Source: a candidate division KSB1 bacterium | GTDB lineage: Bacteria; Zhuqueibacterota; Zhuqueibacteria; Thermofontimicrobiales; Thermofontimicrobiaceae | Assembly (NCBI GenBank): GCA_034506395.1 | Contig: JAPDPQ010000040.1 | Coordinates: 1 to 41,342 of the forward strand | DNA: 41,342 bases | Reading direction: 5' to 3' | In this document: positions 17,191-23,983 of the stretch, piece by piece | Position numbering within the stretch: the first letter of the stretch is position 1 | Layout: each line of letters begins with the position of its first letter | Program-made: the position numbers and the translations under genes | Notes under the pieces: generated by a model | Databases searched by the model: none | Seen by the model: the letters and a program-made list of their open reading frames with translations, nothing else | What the model was told of the DNA's origin: nothing

Positions 17191-17685
17191 ATGGCATTTA
17201 TTCCGTCCCGAAGAAAGAAACATGATACCAATCCGGGGAAAATTCGGGTGAATTTGACCTCGATGATGGACATGTTTACCATAATTTTGGTGTTTTTGCT
17301 CAAGAACTATTCTACAGAAGGTTTGCTGATACAACCTTCGGAATATTTGACTTTGCCGACTTCCACCATTGAAAGGTCGCCTGAGGTAGCACTGGATTTA
17401 GTGATTTCCAAAGAATGGGTCATGCTGAATCATGAGCCCATCGAGAAAGTCGCAAATATCATGGCCAGTGATGGGTTGTTAATTGAACCATTACAGCAGA
17501 AGTTGCTAATGTATGCCCGAGAAGCAAAAAAGATGGAAGTAGCATATGGGACCAAATTTTCGGGCAAGGTGACGATTCAGGGTGATAAAGAAATTCCGTA
17601 TCGATTGCTGGTAAAAGTGATGGCTACGTGCGGAAGATCCGAATATCCTAATATGCGACTCGTTGTTTATAGGAAAGAGGCTTAA
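17191..17685 (+). CDS. ExbD/TolR-type subunit with canonical Asp
   Basis: Encodes 164 residues; GGAGG 7 nt upstream supports ATG 17191. The N-terminal region is basic (RRKKHDTNPGK), then one transmembrane helix (about 21-38) with VNLTSMMDMFTIILVFLL. Asp27 (GAC at 17269-17271) is in the position of the proton-carrying Asp of ExbD/TolR. The periplasmic domain includes ALDLVISKEWVMLN and the VTIQGDKEIPYRLLVKVMATCG segment, equivalent to the ExbD region contacting TonB-type partners. A gap of 185 bases separates it from the Asn-type paralogue, unusual within this otherwise tight group, though no terminator is visible. The gene for the TonB-like partner follows after 35 bases. Confidence 0.9.
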   Translation: MAFIPSRRKKHDTNPGKIRVNLTSMMDMFTIILVFLLKNYSTEGLLIQPSEYLTLPTSTIERSPEVALDLVISKEWVMLNHEPIEKVANIMASDGLLIEPLQQKLLMYAREAKKMEVAYGTKFSGKVTIQGDKEIPYRLLVKVMATCGRSEYPNMRLVVYRKEA

Positions 17686-17720
17686 GTCATCAAGATCACG
17701 ATCTACAAGAGAGGGTGAAC

Positions 17721-18866
17721 GTGAATCAACTGCGCGAAAGGCGTGGATACGAGCACGCTAATAATGATCAAGACTGGCCAATTGCGATCGCAGGGGGACT
17801 GGCCCGGCTTCCCAAAGAATATCAGCGGAACCTTATTGCCGTTATCGATAAGAGATTTTTGTTGATTTGGTTCATGAGTTTTATCATTCATTTTAGTGCG
17901 GCGAGCTATTTTGCTCTTCACCCTCCTGAAACTGGATATAAACAGCATGAGATCGATCGCATCCAGAAACAATTTGCCACCTACTTATTAGAACGGACGC
18001 CACAAAAACTGATCTCAGAACCAGCACTCAGTTTGCAAGCCCCGGTTGAAGCTGATTTGGATGGAAGATTGATTGCTGGCGCTAAACGAGGTTCGTCAAG
18101 CGGGAGGGTTTCGAATGCAGGAGCATCAGGAGGATCTGGCAGCTTGCTGAGCGGCGCGAATAAGTCGGGAAACGGTACGCCGTATGGAATTGGAACGTCA
18201 TCTCGGGATCAGATCTCCCAAGAAGTGAGCTCGAAAGGGTTATTAGGATTGCTCACAGGTTCGGGGAGTAATGCGCAAGGAAATGAAGTGGCCGATGTTC
18301 TTGGTGAAGCAGGCAACAACCAGGCTGATTTGGACAAAGTGTTGGGCAAGTTGGATGGATTGAAAACATCTGGTCGACCTGGGGGATCGTCCTCAATTAA
18401 CCCTGCAAACAGCAGGATCACGCAAACAGGCTCTCGGCCGGTTGAAACTCAAGGGATCGAGCAGATTTTCGGGGGCAAAGAAACCATTGCCAGCGCTGAA
18501 ATTCAACGCAGTAATAAAATTGTGCTCGAACAAATTTCCGAAATTGCTGATGAGCGAGGCGTCAAATCTCAGAGCCGAGATCCAGACCAAGTGTCTGAAG
18601 TGGTGAATCGCCACAATGCTTCGATTCAGTATTGTTACCAACGTGAGCTAAAAGTGAATCCAGACTTGAAAGGGAAACTGGTGGTGAGATTTACCATTGA
18701 TCCATCTGGCCGAGTGAAAGATGTAAACGTTCTTTCATCGACATTGAACAGCCCAAGCATTGAACGGTGTGTAATCAGCCGGATCAAACGCTGGGATGAT
18801 TTTGGAGCGATTGATCCTGCCAGAGGGGATGCAATATTTCGGCAGGTCTATACTTTTGGCTATTAG
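17721..18866 (+). CDS. TonB-like energy transducer with AgmX/PglI-type C-terminal domain
   Basis: Encodes 381 residues from GTG 17721, preferred over GTG 17715 because GAGG then lies 6 nt upstream. A cytoplasmic N-terminus precedes one transmembrane helix (about 47-66), followed by a helix with QKQFATYLLERTP, a Gly/Ser/Asn-rich linker (about 115-235) and a C-terminal domain (288-381). That domain has the pattern VVNRHNASIQYCYQRELK, LKGKLVVRFTIDPSGRV, VLSSTLNSPSIERC and a closing IKRW, with Cys305 and Cys350 positioned for a disulfide. This is the AgmX/PglI C-terminal domain known from myxobacterial gliding proteins, related to TonB/TolA. It would reach across the periplasm and transmit motion from the ExbBD-type motor. 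Confidence 0.88.
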   Translation: MNQLRERRGYEHANNDQDWPIAIAGGLARLPKEYQRNLIAVIDKRFLLIWFMSFIIHFSAASYFALHPPETGYKQHEIDRIQKQFATYLLERTPQKLISEPALSLQAPVEADLDGRLIAGAKRGSSSGRVSNAGASGGSGSLLSGANKSGNGTPYGIGTSSRDQISQEVSSKGLLGLLTGSGSNAQGNEVADVLGEAGNNQADLDKVLGKLDGLKTSGRPGGSSSINPANSRITQTGSRPVETQGIEQIFGGKETIASAEIQRSNKIVLEQISEIADERGVKSQSRDPDQVSEVVNRHNASIQYCYQRELKVNPDLKGKLVVRFTIDPSGRVKDVNVLSSTLNSPSIERCVISRIKRWDDFGAIDPARGDAIFRQVYTFGY

Positions 18867-19357
18867 CGGTTGAGTTATTATCAAATAATCTTGGCCTAAT
18901 CGGCGCCGAGAAAGTATGATATTGAACTGATAATGCGCTATCAGAAATGAAGCCATTGGCAAATTGCCAATGGTTTTTTTATTTGGGGATGATAAAAAGA
19001 TCTTTGATGCCAAGCTCGGCAGCCTCTTTTTTGAGCCAATGCACAAGCTATGTTCAACAGGTAGAGCTAGCTACTGCAATAGCGATGATGCTGATGAAAG
19101 CAAAAATTTGTTTTCTAATTTTTATTTATTTTTCCATGAGCACTATTCAGAAATTGTGCTCAAAAGATGGGCCGAAATGAAATAAACACTTTGAATGGGT
19201 TTTCATTGATAAAAAGACATTGGCAATTGAAGGAACTTTTTGTTCCTGCCTTTGAAACCGTTGGGAAAATAGTTATTGATTTTTGCTATAAAATTAACTA
19301 AATTCGGCCCACAAAAGATGATGAGTAAATCGAAAATCAAATTTTCAGGAGCAAATA
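18867..19357. other. Non-coding stretch between motor locus and aspS
   Basis: It holds a strong terminator (18953-18980). Overlapping short open frames at 18947-19185 start within or near the terminator, have no ribosome-binding site and look random. A small AGGAAC/GTTCCT hairpin lies at 19231-19247. No clear aspS promoter stands out. Confidence 0.5.
18953..18980 (+). terminator. Rho-independent terminator of the motor locus
   Basis: CCATTGGC (18953-18960) pairs with GCCAATGG (18966-18973) around a 5-nt loop, followed by seven T. It closes the transcript that ends with the TonB-like gene. Confidence 0.9.
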
Positions 19358-21118
19358 TTGAAATTTAAACGAACACATACTTGTGGTGAACTAAATAAGT
19401 CACATGAGAATCAACAAGTCGTTCTTCAAGGGTGGGTGGATCGGCGGCGCGATCATGGCAGTTTGACCTTTATCGATCTGCGGGATATCTACGGCAAAAC
19501 CCAAATTGTTTTTGATCCCTCGCATAGCGATGCGGCTGCGCATGTTCGTGAATTGAAGACAGAATACGTGATTAGCGTTGTTGGTCGAGTTCGGCAGCGG
19601 CCGCCGGGCATGGTAAATCCCCAATTAGCCACCGGAGAAATCGAGGTGGTGGCTGATGAATACGAGATCTTGAATCCCGCCAAAACGCCGCCTTTTTTAA
19701 TTGTCGATAATGTTGATGCCTCGGAAGAGCTGCGTTTTAAATATCGCTATCTTGACCTTAGGCGGCCTGAAATGCAACGAAATATGCTGATCCGACATCG
19801 GACCGCTCAATTGGTACGCCAATATCTGAGTTCCCATGGCTTTTTTGAGATCGAGACACCCTATTTGATGCGAAGTACGCCAGAAGGGGCTCGGGATTAT
19901 CTGGTGCCAAGCCGCATTCATAAGGGAAAATTTTATGCATTGCCTCAATCCCCACAAACTTATAAACAGATTCTGATGGTTGCTGGTTATGATCGTTATT
20001 TTCAGATCGTTAAATGTTTTCGGGACGAAGACCTCCGAGCGGATCGCCAGCCAGAATTCACTCAAATAGATTTAGAATTATCCTTCGTCGATGAAGAAGA
20101 TATTTTTCGCCTGGCTGAGGGGCTGATGCAACACATTTTTTCCGCTATACTGGATGTTCATTTGCCAGCTCCTTTTCCAATACTGAATTACGATGAGGCG
20201 ATATCGCGCTATGGTACCGACAAGCCAGATCTACGTTTTGACCTATCGATCAAAGATATTAGCCAATACGTTGCGAATTGTGATTTCAAGGTGTTCTCGA
20301 ATGTCGTGGCATCGAATGGGATCGTTGGGGGGATCAATTTAAAGGGCCGAGCCCATTATTCCCGAAAACAGCTCGATACCCTCAACCAATTTGTGATGGA
20401 TCTGGGCGGCAAAGGGGTATTGTTTGCGAAGGTCACATCGGATGGTTGGGACAGCTCAATCCGTAAGTATTTGGCAGATGGTATGGTTGAGCAGATCAAT
20501 CGGAGCATGCAGGCCGAACCAGGGGATTTGTTGCTATTTATGGCGGGCGAGCGAAAGTCAACCTTGGACCTATTGGGTCGATTACGTGTAAAGCTGGCGG
20601 CGGATGAAGGCATGATCGATGAACATCAGTTCTGTCCGCTCTGGGTAGTAAATTTCCCTCTTTTGGAATATGATAATGAATCTGGCCGATATGTGGCGAT
20701 GCATCATCCTTTTACAACCCCAAGAACCGACGATTTGAGCCTGCTCGATAGCGATCCGGGTCGGGTTCGCGCTCGAGCCTATGATTTGGTGATGAATGGT
20801 TATGAGATTGCAGGGGGAAGCATTCGAAATTACCAATACGATAGCCAGATGAAGATCTTTTCGCTATTGAAGATTGACAAAGCTGAGGCAGAAGAGAAAT
20901 TTGGCTTTTTGTTGGAGGCACTTCAGTATGGTGCCCCTCCGCACGGCGGCATCGCCTTCGGCTTTGATCGGTTGGTCATGATTCTGGCTGGGAGAAATTC
21001 AATTCGAGATGTGATTCCGTTTCCGAAGACCACGAGTGCGCTGTCTTTAATGGATAATTCGCCGTCTGAGGTTACACCCGAACAGTTGAAAGAATTAGGA
21101 TTGAAGCTTGATATTTAA
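19358..21118 (+). CDS. aspS: Aspartyl-tRNA synthetase, bacterial type
   Basis: Encodes 586 residues, normal for bacterial AspRS. Translation begins at TTG 19358, with AGGAG 6 nt upstream. An N-terminal OB-fold anticodon-binding domain (1 to ~105, GWVDRRRDHGSLTFIDLRD) precedes the class II catalytic domain: motif 2 FRDEDLRADRQPEFTQID near 219-236, the bacterial-specific GAD insertion (about 285-420), and motif 3 GGIAFGFDRLVMILAG near 530-545 with the FPKTTSA tail. It charges tRNA-Asp. Whether it also charges tRNA-Asn depends on whether the genome has AsnRS, which cannot be seen here. It appears to be transcribed alone. Confidence 0.97.
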   Translation: MKFKRTHTCGELNKSHENQQVVLQGWVDRRRDHGSLTFIDLRDIYGKTQIVFDPSHSDAAAHVRELKTEYVISVVGRVRQRPPGMVNPQLATGEIEVVADEYEILNPAKTPPFLIVDNVDASEELRFKYRYLDLRRPEMQRNMLIRHRTAQLVRQYLSSHGFFEIETPYLMRSTPEGARDYLVPSRIHKGKFYALPQSPQTYKQILMVAGYDRYFQIVKCFRDEDLRADRQPEFTQIDLELSFVDEEDIFRLAEGLMQHIFSAILDVHLPAPFPILNYDEAISRYGTDKPDLRFDLSIKDISQYVANCDFKVFSNVVASNGIVGGINLKGRAHYSRKQLDTLNQFVMDLGGKGVLFAKVTSDGWDSSIRKYLADGMVEQINRSMQAEPGDLLLFMAGERKSTLDLLGRLRVKLAADEGMIDEHQFCPLWVVNFPLLEYDNESGRYVAMHHPFTTPRTDDLSLLDSDPGRVRARAYDLVMNGYEIAGGSIRNYQYDSQMKIFSLLKIDKAEAEEKFGFLLEALQYGAPPHGGIAFGFDRLVMILAGRNSIRDVIPFPKTTSALSLMDNSPSEVTPEQLKELGLKLDI

Positions 21119-21459
21119 TAGGAATTTTCAACTTCAGCGATCAATATTGCTGAATTGTTTGTAGCCTATTGCCCGATGAAAGTGAAGCCATTGGAAGATG
21201 GCAATACCAAACCTCAGCAGTATTGCAGGAGAAAAGTATTTGGATGAAAAAAAAAGTGAGAATCAAATTTTTTACTTGACAATTAATTTTTTTTTTGTTA
21301 TTATTAATTGACTTAAAAGGTTAAGGTGAATAAATTTTAATGGAATCGTTTTTCACCAATTGGTCTTTTAGAGTCGGAGGGAGAAGGGTTATCAGTATAT
21401 TTTTTGATGGAGGCAGGTTAAAAAACTAAATCAACCATACGGAAGGAGGTGTCAACTTG
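21119..21459. other. Non-coding stretch and long leader upstream of the lipoprotein gene
   Basis: No gene is visible. It contains the promoter at 21276-21304, leaving a purine-rich leader of about 150 bases before the start at 21460. No clear terminator for aspS was found. Confidence 0.5.
21276..21304 (+). promoter_or_regulatory. Strong sigma-70 promoter of the lipoprotein-LysM pair
   Basis: A perfect TTGACA (21276-21281) is spaced 17 bases from TATTAT (21299-21304), with an A/T-rich spacer. It has the same sequence and spacing as the promoter at 28210-28238. Confidence 0.85.
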
Positions 21460-21732
21460 ATGAGGAAACTGGCGAGAACGGTGCTCGTGATTGTATCTAT
21501 TTGTGGTCTGGTTCTCTCGCTTTCATTGGGAGGCTGTACCAAGCACCCGAACGAAAAGCAGTTGCAAGCCTTGGAGGAGCAGAGGAAAGCAGCTTTGGCA
21601 GCAGAGGAGCAACTGGCGAAGTGTCAACAGGGAAAAGCTGATGTCCAGCGAGAATTAGCTGAGAAAAAGCAAAAGCTGGAAGATGCCAAGAGCGAAAAAG
21701 AAGTGGTCGCTAATCGGTTAAGCGGAATGTAA
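21460..21732 (+). CDS. Small coiled-coil lipoprotein
   Basis: Encodes 90 residues from ATG 21460 (a TTG lies directly before it), with AAGGAGGTG about 8 nt upstream. A lipoprotein signal peptide ends in the lipobox LGGC, with Cys26 as the lipidated residue. The mature ~65 residues form one continuous Ala/Glu/Lys/Leu-rich coiled coil (LEEQRKAALAAEEQLAKCQQGK). Size and build recall Lpp/OmpA-anchor-type small lipoproteins, though no family is certain. The sole cysteine in the mature coil is Cys55 in the motif QLAKC. The next gene, 33 bases on, has a similar ELAKC motif in its coil, suggesting that the two proteins pair. A strong promoter implies an abundant product. Confidence 0.8.
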   Translation: MRKLARTVLVIVSICGLVLSLSLGGCTKHPNEKQLQALEEQRKAALAAEEQLAKCQQGKADVQRELAEKKQKLEDAKSEKEVVANRLSGM

Positions 21733-21765
21733 TCGTCATTAATCTTTTTTGGAGGAAACTGCAAG

Positions 21766-22614
21766 ATGAAAAATAGAACCCAAATCGCATCCGCTTTCGC
21801 TCTGGTTTTAAGTCTGCTTTTGTTATTCAGTTTTTCTTCCTTTGCTCAAGAAAAGATGACAATGGACGAATACAACGCTAAATTAGCGGAATATCAAAAG
21901 CGAGAAGCCGATGCCAAAGCGGAGCTTGCTAAATGTAATGCTGATGTCGAAGCGCTCAATCAGCAGATTGCTGAAGTCGATCAGCAAATTGCCAGTGTCT
22001 GGAAAGAAATCTATGCTTTGCTCGGAACTGATGAAGCGAGCGTAAAGGCGTTTCGAGCAACACTGAATGAATTGGAGGGAAAAGTTGATGCGCTGGCAGC
22101 TCTTTCCTCGGAAGAATTATTCAAGCGCCGTGCAGAAATCAATGAACTTGAAAAACAGCTCAACCAGCTTAAAACTAATAAAATCGCTTTGCTGAGCGAA
22201 ATGCAAGATAAAATCGCCACCATTGAAGGAAAAATCGCACAGTTGCGTGCCAACCTTCCAAAGGCTGATTTCGATGAATACACGGTAGTGAAAGGCGACT
22301 ACCTGTGGAAGATTGCTGGCAAGCCTGCTATTTATAACGATCCTTATCAATGGATTAGAATCTACACCTATAATCGCGATCAAATCAAAGATCCAGATTT
22401 AATCTATCCAAATCAGATTTTCAAAATCCAAAGAAGCGCTGCTGACAACGAATATATCGTGGTGAAGGGAGATTGGCTGGCAAAGATCGCTGGGAAGCCA
22501 GAAATTTACAATGATCCAACCAAATGGACCAAAATCTTTGAAGCCAACAAAGACGTGATCAAGGATAAAAACCTTATCTACCCGCACCAGGTATTGATTC
22601 TGCCAGACAAATAA
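21766..22614 (+). CDS. Exported coiled-coil protein with two LysM domains
   Basis: Encodes 282 residues; GGAGG upstream supports ATG 21766. Residues 1-27 are a signal peptide (SFSSFA cut site). Residues ~35-165 are long coiled coil (AEYQKREADAKAELAKCNADV; EINELEKQLNQLKTNK). Two LysM domains in tandem follow (about 167-221 and 227-281), each starting YxVVKGDxLxKIAGKP with the unusual IYNDPxxWxxI insert and ending in LIYPxQxxxI. The two LysM copies are close duplicates. LysM binds peptidoglycan and the coil could bind the neighbouring lipoprotein, so the pair may tether outer membrane to wall. Cys57 is the only cysteine after signal cleavage. A terminator follows. Confidence 0.88.
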   Translation: MKNRTQIASAFALVLSLLLLFSFSSFAQEKMTMDEYNAKLAEYQKREADAKAELAKCNADVEALNQQIAEVDQQIASVWKEIYALLGTDEASVKAFRATLNELEGKVDALAALSSEELFKRRAEINELEKQLNQLKTNKIALLSEMQDKIATIEGKIAQLRANLPKADFDEYTVVKGDYLWKIAGKPAIYNDPYQWIRIYTYNRDQIKDPDLIYPNQIFKIQRSAADNEYIVVKGDWLAKIAGKPEIYNDPTKWTKIFEANKDVIKDKNLIYPHQVLILPDK

Positions 22615-22981
22615 AATCATTGTAGCTTTTAATCGTTGTGACATTGCAAGAGATGTCAACGAAAGGTAGCAATTATTATCAATAATAGATATGAAGAAAA
22701 GCTCTTGGTTATTGGCGATCGCGATAACCTAAGAGCTTTTTCTATTTATGATATAACAAGAGTTGAGAAACCAGGCAATTTTAGGCGATTGCTGGATATG
22801 AATATTTAAATTGTTTTCCTAAGGCTGAAAGAGAAGGCCTCTCAAGCCAAACGCGGGGCTGCAAGGGAACACAAGGGTATATTTCCTCATTTCCCCTTCA
22901 GTAGATAAAAGAGTTGCAGTCAAGGCGCTATGGCGATGCTCAAAATTGAGCGATGAATGGAGCGATGATTGGGGAGTGACG
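22615..22981. other. Non-coding stretch between LysM gene and phoH
   Basis: It contains the terminator at 22697-22745. A GAGAAGGCCTCTC palindrome-like patch lies near 22832. No gene or convincing promoter is seen. Confidence 0.5.
22697..22745 (+). terminator. Rho-independent terminator of the lipoprotein-LysM unit
   Basis: AAAAGCTCTT GGTTAT (22697-22712) pairs with ATAACC T AAGAGCTTTT (22724-22740), a 16-bp stem with one bulge, followed by TCTATTTAT. Confidence 0.85.
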
Positions 22982-23983
22982 ATGTCGATTGAGATTCAGA
23001 AGAAAATTTCCATCCGCGGTGTGAATCAGTTGCAGTTGTTTGGTTTTAATGACATCAATTTAAGACGGATTGAAAAAAATTTTGGCACGAAACTCATCGC
23101 CCGCGGTGATGAGATCACATTGGTTGGCGCTGAAAGTGAGATTCAGATCGTTGAACAGTTGCTCTTAGAGATGATTAAGATTCTGGAACGGAACCAACAA
23201 ATCACAGAAAACGATCTGACCACGTTGATCGAGGTGCTCAAATCGGGCGAAACAATCCAAGAAAAACCAACAGACCTGTCCTCTGTGGTTCTTTATACAA
23301 AGGATGGTTATGTGAAGCCCAAAACAGAAGGGCAAAAACGGTATTGCCAGGCAGCGATGAAGAACGATATCGTGTTCGTGATTGGTCCTGCTGGGACAGG
23401 GAAAACCTATTTGGCAGTTGCAATAGCTTTGGCACATTTGCGAGATAAACTGGTCGACAAGTTGGTCCTGGCGCGGCCAGCAGTGGAGGCTGGCGAAAGC
23501 CTGGGCTTTTTGCCTGGTGATCTCTTGGAGAAGGTAGATCCCTATTTGAAGCCGCTTTATGACGCGCTATTCGATATGGTTATTCCTGCCAAGCTGAAGA
23601 AATATATGGAAAATGGCACCATCGAGATCGTTCCGTTAGCCTATATGCGCGGCAGAACGTTGAATCATGCCTTTGTCATTTTGGACGAAGCCCAAAATAC
23701 CTATCCGAATCAGATGAAAATGTTTTTGACGCGGCTGGGAATCAATTCCAAGGCAATTATCACCGGGGATATAACTCAAATTGATTTGCCAAATAAAAAG
23801 CAATCGGGCCTAGTGCAGATTCAAAAAATATTGCAGGGTATTGAGGGAATTGATTACGTTTATCTGTCGGAGCGAGATGTTGTGCGACATCGTTTAGTCC
23901 GCGAGATCATCAAAGCTTATGATCGATTTGATAGTAACCAGCTTGAGACGGATGAATCAAATAGCGGAGGCGGGCGTGTTTAA
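22982..23983 (+). CDS. phoH: PhoH-family ATPase (PhoH-like, YbeZ type)
   Basis: Encodes 333 residues from ATG 22982, which has GGGGAG 5 nt upstream; an in-frame TTG at 22946 has no such site. An N-terminal KH-like region (1 to ~90) leads into the PhoH domain with Walker A GPAGTGKT (135-142), the conserved ARPAVEAGESLGFLPGD (164-180) and Walker B VILDEAQN (232-239). PhoH/YbeZ proteins are RNA-linked ATPases that work with YbeY in rRNA maturation and ribosome quality control. The ybeY gene lies two genes downstream here, as in many bacteria. The end overlaps the next gene by 8 bases. Confidence 0.93.
   Translation: MSIEIQKKISIRGVNQLQLFGFNDINLRRIEKNFGTKLIARGDEITLVGAESEIQIVEQLLLEMIKILERNQQITENDLTTLIEVLKSGETIQEKPTDLSSVVLYTKDGYVKPKTEGQKRYCQAAMKNDIVFVIGPAGTGKTYLAVAIALAHLRDKLVDKLVLARPAVEAGESLGFLPGDLLEKVDPYLKPLYDALFDMVIPAKLKKYMENGTIEIVPLAYMRGRTLNHAFVILDEAQNTYPNQMKMFLTRLGINSKAIITGDITQIDLPNKKQSGLVQIQKILQGIEGIDYVYLSERDVVRHRLVREIIKAYDRFDSNQLETDESNSGGGRV

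Noticed and set aside
18947..19185. Two overlapping short open frames before aspS
   Set aside because: They begin at or within the terminator hairpin of the motor locus, lack ribosome-binding sites and have random-looking composition.
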